Part shown: one piece after another, positions 36,232 through 43,607 of the stretch
Layout: the number at the start of each line of letters is the position of its first letter
Numbering within the stretch: the stretch's first letter is position 1
Source: Nocardia colli
GTDB taxonomy: Bacteria; Actinomycetota; Actinomycetes; Mycobacteriales; Mycobacteriaceae
DNA length: 64,000 nt
Assembly (NCBI RefSeq): GCF_008704205.1
Contig: NZ_VXLC01000001.1
Span: 1,302,001 to 1,366,000, forward strand
Reading direction: 5' to 3'
Translations under genes and position numbers: made by a program
Notes under the pieces: model-generated
Databases searched by the model: none
What the model saw: the letters and a program-made list of their open reading frames with translations, nothing else
What the model was told of the DNA's origin: nothing

Positions 36232-37854
36232 GTGCGTAGACGCGCCTTCTTCAAAGCGGCGGGTACGGCCGCGCTACTCGGTGCTGTCGCGGGAACGCTG
36301 CCCGGCGCCGCACCGGCGTCCGCGGATCCGGTGTGGAACCTGCTGTTCCAGTCGTGGGTACCGGAGATCTTCGCGCCGCTGCCCGACCCGCCGGAGCATT
36401 CGCCCGCGATCGTGATCGGCTCCGGCTTCGGCGCCGCGGTCACCGCGCTGCGCCTGGCCGAGGCCGGGATCGCCAACACGGTGCTCGAACGCGGGTCGCG
36501 CTGGCCCAACGATCCGTGGCGGGAGATCTTCACCGGCGACGACCTGCCGGACGGTCGCGGCTTCTGGCATCGGACGAACTTCACCGGCGTCAGCAAGGTG
36601 CCGATGACCTTCGCCAGCTTCGGCGGCGTCCTGGACTGCACCAACTACCCGGGCATCGATGTCTGGCGCGCGGCCGCGGTCGGCGGCGGATCGGTGATCT
36701 TCACCGGCGCCATGGTCGCGCCGGAACGCCGCTTCTTCGACCACCTCTTCGGCGGCACGGTCGAATACGGCGAGCTGGACCGCGTCTACTACCCGCGGGT
36801 GCGGGAGATGCTGCGGCTCAACTCGATGCCGGGCGATATCTACGCCGCCAAGCCGTTCGCGCACTCCAGGGCCTGGGACGACCAGGTGCGCAAGGCGGGT
36901 TACCAGCCGACGCCCAACGACTCGATCTTCAACTGGGACATCCTGCGCGCCGAACTGGCCGGCGGCTCCCGCGCCTCGGCCACCGCCGCGCGCAGCAACC
37001 TCGGCAACTCCAACGGCGCCAAGTTCGACCTCAACCAGAACTATCTGAAGTACGCGGAGGGCACCGGCCGGTCCGCGATCTTCCCCGGGCATCAGGTGGA
37101 GTCCATCGCCCAGGAGCCGGGCGGCCGGTACTCGGTGCGGGTGTCGAAGCTGGCGCCGACCGGCGAGGTGCTCGGCACCCGCACGCTCACCTGCGATCAG
37201 CTGTTCCTCGGCGCGGGCTCGGTCGGCACCTCGGAGCTGCTGGTGCGCGCGCAGGCGACCGGCGCACTGCCCAACCTCAACGAGCACGTCGGCGACGGCT
37301 GGGGGACCAACGGCGACGTGGTGCTCGGCCGTGGCGCGAGCGCGCTGGCCGGTTTCGGGCAGGGCGTGCCGAGCGCGAGCCGGATCTTCGACGATTCGGG
37401 CCTTCCGCTCAGCCTGGAAAGCTGGTACATCCCGGGCATTCCGTTCGAGACGGGCGCGCTCGCCTCGCTCGGCATGGTCCTGGACCCGGCCCGCACGCGG
37501 TTCGGCTACGACGCGGCCACCAACCGGGTCGGGCTGTCCTGGCCGTCGCGCAACCGCGACGACATGGTCGCCGCGGCCCGCGCGGTCGATCACCGGATCG
37601 CCGAACGAGCCGACGCCGTCCTCGAATACGGTGCCCTCGGCTACGACGCGAACGCGCTGTTCACCGCGCATCCGCTGGGCGGCGCGGTGCTCGGCCGGGC
37701 CACCGACGGCTACGGCCGGGTGCACGGGCATCCCGGTCTGTACGTGATGGACGGTGCGGCCATTCCGGGCAGCACCGGCACGGTGAATCCGTCGCTGACC
37801 ATCGCCGCGCTCGCGGAGCGCAATATCGAGGCCATCATCCGCTCCGGAAAGTAG
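36232..37854 (+). CDS. TAT-exported GMC oxidoreductase resembling cholesterol oxidase
   Basis: A 540-residue GMC-fold flavoenzyme with a twin-arginine-type signal (RRRAFFKAAGTAALLGAVAG) cleaved near ASADP. FAD loop AIVIGSGFGAAVTALRLAEAGI; the segment AAAVGGGSVIFTGAMVAPERRFFDHLFGG, LNQNYLKYAEGTG, FLGAGSVGTSELLVRAQATGALPNLNEHVGDGWG and the C-terminal TAHPLGGAVLGR ... GTVNPSLTIAALAERNIEAI line up with class I cholesterol oxidases, including the active-site His and Asn. Start GTG follows GAGGGAGG; a TAATCT -10 box lies at 36192-36197. Probably oxidises a 3-hydroxysteroid outside the membrane; the exact sterol is inferred. Confidence 0.87.
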   Translation: MRRRAFFKAAGTAALLGAVAGTLPGAAPASADPVWNLLFQSWVPEIFAPLPDPPEHSPAIVIGSGFGAAVTALRLAEAGIANTVLERGSRWPNDPWREIFTGDDLPDGRGFWHRTNFTGVSKVPMTFASFGGVLDCTNYPGIDVWRAAAVGGGSVIFTGAMVAPERRFFDHLFGGTVEYGELDRVYYPRVREMLRLNSMPGDIYAAKPFAHSRAWDDQVRKAGYQPTPNDSIFNWDILRAELAGGSRASATAARSNLGNSNGAKFDLNQNYLKYAEGTGRSAIFPGHQVESIAQEPGGRYSVRVSKLAPTGEVLGTRTLTCDQLFLGAGSVGTSELLVRAQATGALPNLNEHVGDGWGTNGDVVLGRGASALAGFGQGVPSASRIFDDSGLPLSLESWYIPGIPFETGALASLGMVLDPARTRFGYDAATNRVGLSWPSRNRDDMVAAARAVDHRIAERADAVLEYGALGYDANALFTAHPLGGAVLGRATDGYGRVHGHPGLYVMDGAAIPGSTGTVNPSLTIAALAERNIEAIIRSGK

Positions 37855-37924
37855 CGGTCCAGCCGAAGCGCGGTCGTGCCGACTAGTGTCGGCACGACCG
37901 TTCGGCGTTGAAGGGACAGTTCAG

Positions 37925-38767
37925 GTGACAGCTGCGAGCAGCACTCCGGTCGGCGAGGAACTCCCGGAGGGCGATTACCCGCGTAAGCCGCCCGCACTGT
38001 GGACCGACTTCTGCATGCTGGCCCTGGCCGTCGTGTCGGTGGTGCTGGTCGTCTGGATCAGCTTCTTCGACGTCTCGGCACACACCCATCGCGTGATCGT
38101 GATCGTCGACTGGACGATCTGCGGCGTGTTCGCCGTCGAGTTCCTGTGGCGCTGGCGGCGCGCGGGCTGGCCGTGGACGTTCCCGTTCGTCTACTGGTAC
38201 GAGGTCCTCGGCATGATCCCGGTGACCAGCCCGTTCTTCCGCGGCTTCCGGCTGCTGCGGATCGTGGTGATCGTGGTCCGGCTCGGTCGCGTCGCCGACC
38301 GCGTGTTCGGCGACCGGATCACCGCCGCGCTGATCAACCGGTTCGTCCTGACCATCGTGGACACGATCAAGCGGCCGATGACCATCGCGGTGATGGACGA
38401 GGTGGCCTCGGTGATGCGCACCGGCCACTACACCCGCAATATCGCCGCGGCGCTACAGGAGAACCGCGCCGAGATGGACGAGATGATCCTGGAGCTGATC
38501 AAGAAGGATCCGCAGGCCGGCCGGGTGCGCTACATCCCGTTCCACGACGACATCATCCGGCTGATCGCCGACACCACGTTCCGCATCCTGTTCCAGGTGC
38601 TGGAGGATCCGCGCACCGACGAGCTGGTCTCGGATGTGTTGCGGGAGAACATCGATCAGATCCGGCACGCGGTGCGCAACGATGTCCGGGTGCCGCCGTC
38701 CGCGTACGGGCCGACGCCGGCCGAACACAGCGTGCGGCATCACCTCAGCCGGATACCCCGTGCCTGA
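37925..38767 (+). CDS. Ion transporter / voltage-gated-channel-like membrane protein
   Basis: A 280-residue membrane protein. Four hydrophobic helices occur in the first 140 residues (about 33-56, 66-82, 95-115, and LLRIVVIVVRLGRVADRVFG with spaced arginines, S4-like). The C-terminal 140 residues are cytoplasmic and helical (MDEVASVMRTGHYTRNIAAALQENRAEMDEMILELIKKDP). No pore-loop selectivity filter is evident, so it may be a voltage-sensor-like protein rather than a complete channel. GTG start after GAAGGGAC. Its last 23 bp overlap the 3' end of the convergent LtrA gene. Confidence 0.78.
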   Translation: MTAASSTPVGEELPEGDYPRKPPALWTDFCMLALAVVSVVLVVWISFFDVSAHTHRVIVIVDWTICGVFAVEFLWRWRRAGWPWTFPFVYWYEVLGMIPVTSPFFRGFRLLRIVVIVVRLGRVADRVFGDRITAALINRFVLTIVDTIKRPMTIAVMDEVASVMRTGHYTRNIAAALQENRAEMDEMILELIKKDPQAGRVRYIPFHDDIIRLIADTTFRILFQVLEDPRTDELVSDVLRENIDQIRHAVRNDVRVPPSAYGPTPAEHSVRHHLSRIPRA

Positions 38768-39956
38768 TCTCGTCCCGCGGCTGCGCGAATTGGACTGTTT
38801 CCCAGACGATCAGGATGCCGAGCACCGCGCACAGGATGGCCAGCGATGCCAAGGCGGGCAGCGCGGCGGCCAGCGGGATCAGCGCGAGCAGCGCGACGAT
38901 GACGATCACCCGCGGCGCGCTGATCTGCCCCGTCGCATAGTGTTTCGCGCCGACCAGTGCGATCAGATACAGCACGACTCCGCCGTACAACGCGAACAAC
39001 GGAATTCCGTACAACGCGTCTTTCAGCGTGTGATGTGAAGCGTCGCCGACATAGTAGAGGACTTTCTTCAATCCCAGTGAGAGCGCGATGATTCCGACGA
39101 TCATCGGGAAATGCCAAAAGGTGTAGGCGCCGCGCGCGATCTTGATCTGCCGCTTGCCGTCGGCATGCTTCAGCTCGTGTTCGATGGACAGTGCCGCGAC
39201 ATCGAAATACGTCCACCACAGCAGTCCGGATACCGCGAGCCCGAGCAGTGCGCCCACCGCGATCGGCCAGGAGATAGGCAGCCCGGCCACACCGATTCCG
39301 ATCGAAACGATCGATTCACCGAGCGCCACAATGACAATCAGGCCGTAGCGTTCGGCGAAATGGGTCGCCGAATTCAATCGCCAGTCGGTGCCCGCCACCA
39401 GGGTCCACAGGTAGTCACCGGCGATCGCGGCGATCCACAGCGCGATCTGCACCGCGCCGGAAGTCATCGCGGCGATCACCAGCAGCGTGGTGCCGATCGT
39501 GATCGAGCCGAGCGACCAGCGCAGCACCTGACCGCGCAGCTGCGCGTCCTCGGCGCTGGCCATCCAGAACACGATGACGTGCACCAGCCGCACCACCAGG
39601 TACGCGATCGCGAAGACCAAGGGGCCGTACCAGCCGCCGGGCAGATCGTGGAACGCCTCGGGAATGGTCAACGCGGCCAAGAAGGCGCCGCCCATCGCGA
39701 CGAACATCGCGACCCTGGCGAAGCCCTCGTCGGCCCGGATCACATTGCCGAGCCAGGAGTACGCGATCCACAACCACCACATCAAGGCCAGCACGAGAAA
39801 CGCGCGCAACATGTTCTTCGCGCTGGTCTCTTCCGCCGCCAGGTCGGTGACCATGGTGAACGCGAAGACGAGCACCAGGTCGAAGAACAGCTCGAGCTGC
39901 GTCACCGACTCGCCTTCGGCCACCGGTGTGAGCCGAACCCGTTTGGAACCGATCAT
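38745..39956 (-). CDS. ltrA: Low temperature requirement protein A (LtrA) family
   Basis: A 403-residue membrane protein with about ten to eleven helices. The LtrA signature is near the start, VTQLELFFDLVLVFAFTMVTDL, with further conserved stretches RYGLIVIVALGESIVSIGIG and GAYTFWHFPMIVGIIALSLGLKKVL. The family takes its name from Listeria growth at low temperature; the molecular activity is unknown. An in-frame ATG nine bases upstream (39965) is an alternative start; no ribosome site distinguishes them. Convergent overlap with the channel-like gene. Confidence 0.9.
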   Translation of the reverse strand: MIGSKRVRLTPVAEGESVTQLELFFDLVLVFAFTMVTDLAAEETSAKNMLRAFLVLALMWWLWIAYSWLGNVIRADEGFARVAMFVAMGGAFLAALTIPEAFHDLPGGWYGPLVFAIAYLVVRLVHVIVFWMASAEDAQLRGQVLRWSLGSITIGTTLLVIAAMTSGAVQIALWIAAIAGDYLWTLVAGTDWRLNSATHFAERYGLIVIVALGESIVSIGIGVAGLPISWPIAVGALLGLAVSGLLWWTYFDVAALSIEHELKHADGKRQIKIARGAYTFWHFPMIVGIIALSLGLKKVLYYVGDASHHTLKDALYGIPLFALYGGVVLYLIALVGAKHYATGQISAPRVIVIVALLALIPLAAALPALASLAILCAVLGILIVWETVQFAQPRDEIRHGVSG

Positions 39957-40046
39957 GGTGCACATCGTCGCACCCCGATCGGGTCGCCGCCTGCTTGCTG
40001 GGCTGCGCGTCGCGCGATTTCGCTACGGGCGTGTGCCGACTGCCGG

Positions 40047-40517
40047 TTATTCGTTATAGCTATACGGCTTCATTGTTTCCGCTTCCGGAAACGACTCGGC
40101 GAACTCGATGAAATTCTGCACCGCGATCTCGTTCTGCTTGCGCACGGTGCGCTTGAGTAGTAGCCCGGGCACCGGGATGGGTAGGTAGACCTCCGCGTGG
40201 AACCACACGTCGGTGCCGTCCGTGCCCTCGGTGACCTCGAACCAGCCGCCGCCCTTCGCGCCCCGGGTACTGTCGGTGACCTGCCACGATGACCGTCCGT
40301 CGGTCCAATCGTATTCCAGCACTTGCATATCCGAGCTGCCCAGCAGTTCGGTCTTGACGAAAACCCGGACCGGTCTTCCCGCTTCGTCACGTGATGCGAC
40401 TCGGGCATCGGTATATCCCGGCGACCATTCCGGGAGCATTTCGACAGCGGCCAGCGCATCCATCACTTGCGCGGAATCGGCGTCGACGACGAATCGAATA
40501 TCGGTTCTCGTGCGCAT
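40047..40517 (-). CDS. SRPBCC family protein
   Basis: A 156-residue START/Bet v1-like protein: IRFVVDADSAQVMDALAAVEMLPEWSPGYTDARVASRDEAGRP at the N-terminus is the usual first strand and helix pair, and the last third is the long C-terminal helix (VRKQNEIAVQNFIEFAESF). Binds an unknown hydrophobic ligand. ATG preceded by GGAAGG; upstream TTGACG with an 18-base spacer to GAGAAT forms a plausible promoter. Mycobacterial genomes carry many such paralogues. Confidence 0.85.
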   Translation of the reverse strand: MRTRTDIRFVVDADSAQVMDALAAVEMLPEWSPGYTDARVASRDEAGRPVRVFVKTELLGSSDMQVLEYDWTDGRSSWQVTDSTRGAKGGGWFEVTEGTDGTDVWFHAEVYLPIPVPGLLLKRTVRKQNEIAVQNFIEFAESFPEAETMKPYSYNE

Positions 40518-40634
40518 GCAAAACCTTCCGACCCCCGATGGACAACTGCGCCCGATTCTCTCTATCGGTTATCTGTTCCGTCAACCTCGTCGTCGCGGTC
40601 GATAGTCCATGGGCGCTGCCGACATGGCCTTATG

Positions 40635-40650
40635 TGTCCAAAAGTGGACA
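40635..40650. promoter_or_regulatory. Inverted repeat upstream of the SRPBCC gene
   Basis: TGTCCA-AAAG-TGGACA, perfect 6-bp arms, about 118 bp before the SRPBCC start and just downstream of the DUF1918 gene. Could be an operator or a weak terminator hairpin; undecided. Confidence 0.3.
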
Positions 40651-40701
40651 TCGGAAGTATGTGAACAAGTTCCACGCGGAAGATTTGTGCCGGTTCGTGC
40701 G

Positions 40702-40887
40702 TCAGGTGGCGGGTTCGACTATCGCGTCCGGACCCGGAAACACCAGCGACTCCCGTCCGTCGGCATAACGCACGAGGTAGGGCGGTGCGCCTTCGGGTCC
40801 GCGAACTTCGATGATCTCGCCTTGCCGATCGCCCTGTCCCACAACGTGTCCGTGTACGAGCAGCCGATCTCCGACTTTCGCCATCAT
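40702..40887 (-). CDS. DUF1918 domain-containing protein
   Basis: A 61-residue beta-barrel-like small protein: KVGDRLLVHGHVVGQGDRQGEIIEVRGPEGAPPYLVRYADGRESLVFPGPDAIVE covers the whole DUF1918 domain, common in actinobacteria and of unknown function. The first ATG (40887) is six bases after GATAAT, suggesting a leaderless mRNA; the second Met (40884) is the alternative. Confidence 0.88.
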   Translation of the reverse strand: MMAKVGDRLLVHGHVVGQGDRQGEIIEVRGPEGAPPYLVRYADGRESLVFPGPDAIVEPAT

Positions 40888-40950
40888 CGACTCATTATCG
40901 AATATCGGTGACGTGGGTCACAAGGATTCGGCGATGAAGACCGCGCGGTT

Positions 40951-41523
40951 TCAGGGGCCGACGAGACGATCGACCGCGGCGTCGATCAGTTGCTGACTTT
41001 GTTCTTCGGTGAACACGCCGGGCAGGGTGAGGCGGTCCACGATCAACCAGTTCAACGCCAAATAGAGCAGTTGCACGGACTTTTCGTCGCCGGGCAGTCC
41101 GGCGTCGAGGTGGTTGCGCACGTTGAACTCCATGTCCGCGCGCACCCGCTCGGTCAGTACGGCGCGCAGCTCCGGTCGCCGGGTCGCCTCCAGTCGCAGC
41201 TCGAGCAGTGCGAGGTAGCCGGTGCGGAACGCCTCGATGCGCTCGACGACGTCTTGCATCAGCTGCCGGATGTGCGCACGGTTCTTCGGGCCGTCGGTCA
41301 GCTGGGCCATGGTGGCCGCGCTCGGCGTGAGTCGTTCGTAGAAGCGACTGCCCACTTGAGTCATCAGGTCGTCCCGGTTGGCGAAGTAGTTCGACGCGGT
41401 GCCGGCCGGCACCGCCGCCTCCTTATCCACCGCGCGAAAGGTGAGTCCGCGCGCTCCGTCGCTGGCCAGGACCTCGATGGCCGCGTCGAGCAGGGCTTGC
41501 CGGCGCTCGGGATTAGTCCGCAC
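40951..41523 (-). CDS. TetR family transcriptional regulator
   Basis: A 190-residue TetR regulator. Helix-turn-helix at about residues 8-50 (RRQALLDAAIEVLASDGARGLTFRAVDKEAAVPAGTASNYFANRDDL); the rest is the helical ligand domain. Start GTG (VRTNPERR) with GGAG nine bases upstream is typical for this subgroup; an ATG at 41538 is in frame. Divergent from the tandem DHFR-like genes, with a 10-bp palindrome (41541-41550) between, so it probably represses them. Confidence 0.9.
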   Translation of the reverse strand: MRTNPERRQALLDAAIEVLASDGARGLTFRAVDKEAAVPAGTASNYFANRDDLMTQVGSRFYERLTPSAATMAQLTDGPKNRAHIRQLMQDVVERIEAFRTGYLALLELRLEATRRPELRAVLTERVRADMEFNVRNHLDAGLPGDEKSVQLLYLALNWLIVDRLTLPGVFTEEQSQQLIDAAVDRLVGP

Positions 41524-41540
41524 TTGACACCACTCCATCT

Positions 41541-41550
41541 GTAGTACTAC
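41541..41550. promoter_or_regulatory. Candidate TetR operator
   Basis: GTAGTACTAC, a perfect 10-bp palindrome in the 73-bp space between the TetR gene and the divergent DHFR-like gene. Confidence 0.5.
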
Positions 41551-41596
41551 CTTTCAACCACTACGAACAGAGTACAACGGTTTAGGCGGTACTGGT

Positions 41597-42172
41597 ATGC
41601 GAAAGCTCGTCTACTACGTCGGTGTCACACTCGACGGATACATCGCAGGTCCGGGCGGCGAATACGACTTCTACCCGGTCGATGCCGAGATGGCCGCGTC
41701 GATCAACGCGGAGTATCCGGAGTTCGTCCCGACCGAATTTCGGCCGCAGGTGGGGATGGCGCTGGACGCGCCGAACAAGCACTTCGACACGGTGCTCATG
41801 GGCCGCGGCACGTATGAGCCGGGCTTGTTCGCCGGGTTCCCCAGCCCGTACGCGCACATGAAGCAGTACGTCGTGTCGAGCACGCTCGGCCGCATCGATG
41901 CCCCGGGCGTCGAACTGATCGACACCGACCCGGTCGGGCTGGTGCAGCGGCTCAAAAAAGAAGAGGGCCGAGATATCTGGCTCTGCGGCGGCGGCAGGCT
42001 TGCCGCTCAACTGCTCGGGGAGATCGACGAGATGATCATCAAGAGCTATCCCGTAGTCGCGGGCGGCGGCATCTCCGCGTTCGCCGGCGAGTTCCGGCCG
42101 ACCCTGTTCACCCCGGCCCGGCGCCAGGAATTCGGCAACGGCGCGCAGGTCACCTGGTTCACCCGCGCCTGA
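41597..42172 (+). CDS. RibD/dihydrofolate-reductase-like family protein (copy 1)
   Basis: A 191-residue DHFR-fold protein of the RibD C-terminal class. KLVYYVGVTLDGYIAGPGGEYDFYPV opens the fold, VLMGRGTYEPGLFAG is the NADPH-contacting helix, and DIWLCGGGRLAAQLLGEIDEMIIKSYPVVAGGG is the conserved C-terminal part. It is unlikely to be the housekeeping DHFR, as the substrate-site Asp/Trp pattern is absent. The next gene is a close paralogue with the same length and C-terminal TWFTRA/TWLTRA. Likely controlled by the divergent TetR. Confidence 0.88.
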   Translation: MRKLVYYVGVTLDGYIAGPGGEYDFYPVDAEMAASINAEYPEFVPTEFRPQVGMALDAPNKHFDTVLMGRGTYEPGLFAGFPSPYAHMKQYVVSSTLGRIDAPGVELIDTDPVGLVQRLKKEEGRDIWLCGGGRLAAQLLGEIDEMIIKSYPVVAGGGISAFAGEFRPTLFTPARRQEFGNGAQVTWFTRA

Positions 42173-42200
42173 TCATCATTATTTCGAAAGAGGTTCTGCT

Positions 42201-42776
42201 ATGCGAAAGCTCATCTACTTCGTCGGTATGTCGCTCGACGGCTACATCGCCGCTCCGGATGGCGATATCTCCTTCTATCCGCTGCCCGCGGACTTCATCG
42301 AGTGGCTCGGTCAGGAATACCCGGAGACCCTGCCAACTCATGTCCGTCCACATTTCGGGGTGGCGCCGGATGCGCCGAATCAGAAGTTCGACACGCTGGT
42401 GATGGGCCGGGGAACCTACGAGCCGGGGCTGGCCATCGGATTGACCAGCCCGTACGGCCACATGCGCCAGTACGTGGTGTCGAGCACGCTCGGCCGGATC
42501 GACGACCCGGCGGTGGAGCTGGTCGAGCAGGACCCGGTAGCCCTGGTTCAGCGGCTCAAAAAGGAAGAGGGCCAAGATATCTGGCTGGCCGGCGGCGGGA
42601 AGCTCGCCGCCGCCTTGCTCGATGAGATCGATGGACTGGTGATCAAGAGCTACCCGGTCGTCGCGGGCACCGGCGTCCCGGCCTTCGCCGGCGAGTTCAA
42701 GCCGACGCTGTTCACCCCGACCGCACGCAAGGAATTCGGCAACGGCAACCAGGTCACCTGGCTGACCCGCGCCTGA
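42201..42776 (+). CDS. RibD/dihydrofolate-reductase-like family protein (copy 2)
   Basis: A 191-residue tandem paralogue of the preceding gene (MRKLIYFVGMSLDGYIAAPDGDISFYPL; TLVMGRGTYEPGLAIG; DIWLAGGGKLAAALLDEIDGLVIKSYPVVAGTG). Identity between the copies is high throughout, with LQRLKKEEG-type segments shared exactly (VQRLKKEEG). AAAGAGG lies seven bases before the ATG; the intergenic gap is 28 bp. An operon duplication is the simplest explanation. Substrate unknown. Confidence 0.88.
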   Translation: MRKLIYFVGMSLDGYIAAPDGDISFYPLPADFIEWLGQEYPETLPTHVRPHFGVAPDAPNQKFDTLVMGRGTYEPGLAIGLTSPYGHMRQYVVSSTLGRIDDPAVELVEQDPVALVQRLKKEEGQDIWLAGGGKLAAALLDEIDGLVIKSYPVVAGTGVPAFAGEFKPTLFTPTARKEFGNGNQVTWLTRA

Positions 42777-42781
42777 CCCAT

Positions 42782-42819
42782 GGCGACGGCCGAGCAGCGT
42801 GCGCTGCTCGGCCGTCGCC
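42782..42819. terminator. Bidirectional terminator between DHFR-like genes
   Basis: Perfect 17-bp stem (42782-42798 with 42803-42819) and four-base loop, between convergent genes; no U-tract. Confidence 0.85.
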
Positions 42820-42831
42820 GTCGGGGGGAGA

Positions 42832-43437
42832 TCATTCGCCGCGGATCCGGTCGTAGATCAGGTACAGCGCGCCGGACTCGGTGCTGGACAGGTCGGTCAG
42901 CGACCAGCTCGACGCGGCCAGGCCGTCCTCGAAGAGGCGGGCGCCGCCGCCGGCGATCTCGGGGCACTGGGTTATCCGGATCCGGTCGACCTCGTCGGCC
43001 GCGAGCAGCGCCTTGATCACGCTGCTGCTGGCCAGCACCACGATGTCGCCGCCGTCCTGCTCGCGCAGGTGCTTGACCGTGGCCACCGGGTCGGCGTCGG
43101 CGATCCGCGAGTGCTGCCACGGCGCCTCGGTGAGCGTGCTGGAGAAGACCACCTTCTCCACGCCGTCGAGCCACTGCCCGAAGGCGCGGTCGCGCGGGTC
43201 GGCGTTCTCGTCGACCGCTACGGTCGGCCAGTAACCGCCGAAGCCCTGGTAGTTCTTGCGGCCGAGCAGCGCGGTGGTGGCCGCCTCGGTCATCTGGACC
43301 ATCCGGTCGCGGGTCGTGTCGCTCACGGCGTGCGGCACGATCCAGCTCATGTCGTAGTCGCCGCCCGGACCGTTGGTGCGGCCGTCCAGCGAGAGCGAGA
43401 TGTTGGCAACGACCCGGCGGTTTGCTGTGTTCGTCAT
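42832..43437 (-). CDS. RibD/dihydrofolate-reductase-like family protein (copy 3, divergent subtype)
   Basis: A 201-residue member of the same broad fold, convergent with the tandem pair but clearly from another subfamily: RRVVANISLSLDGRTNGPGGDYDMSWIVPH, TTALLGRKNYQGFGGYWPTVA, VVFSSTLTEAPWQHSRI, GDIVVLASSSVIKALLAADEVDRIRITQCPEIAGGGARLF. ATG is six bases after AGAAGGA. Divergent from the LuxR-type regulator gene with 170 bp between, which shows no other feature. Confidence 0.88.
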   Translation of the reverse strand: MTNTANRRVVANISLSLDGRTNGPGGDYDMSWIVPHAVSDTTRDRMVQMTEAATTALLGRKNYQGFGGYWPTVAVDENADPRDRAFGQWLDGVEKVVFSSTLTEAPWQHSRIADADPVATVKHLREQDGGDIVVLASSSVIKALLAADEVDRIRITQCPEIAGGGARLFEDGLAASSWSLTDLSSTESGALYLIYDRIRGE

Positions 43438-43607
43438 GGTGTGTCCTTCTTGTCGGTGACGCTGTCCGCGTCGTTGAGAGAAATACTTCCGCCGCGGCGG
43501 GCGCGGAACATCTGCCACCTGGCCGATATCCGGCGGGTGAGGTGGCCGAGTTACCGGACCGGATATGGGTCGCCCGGGTAGGCCCGGCGTGTCAGACTGC
43601 TGACGCG

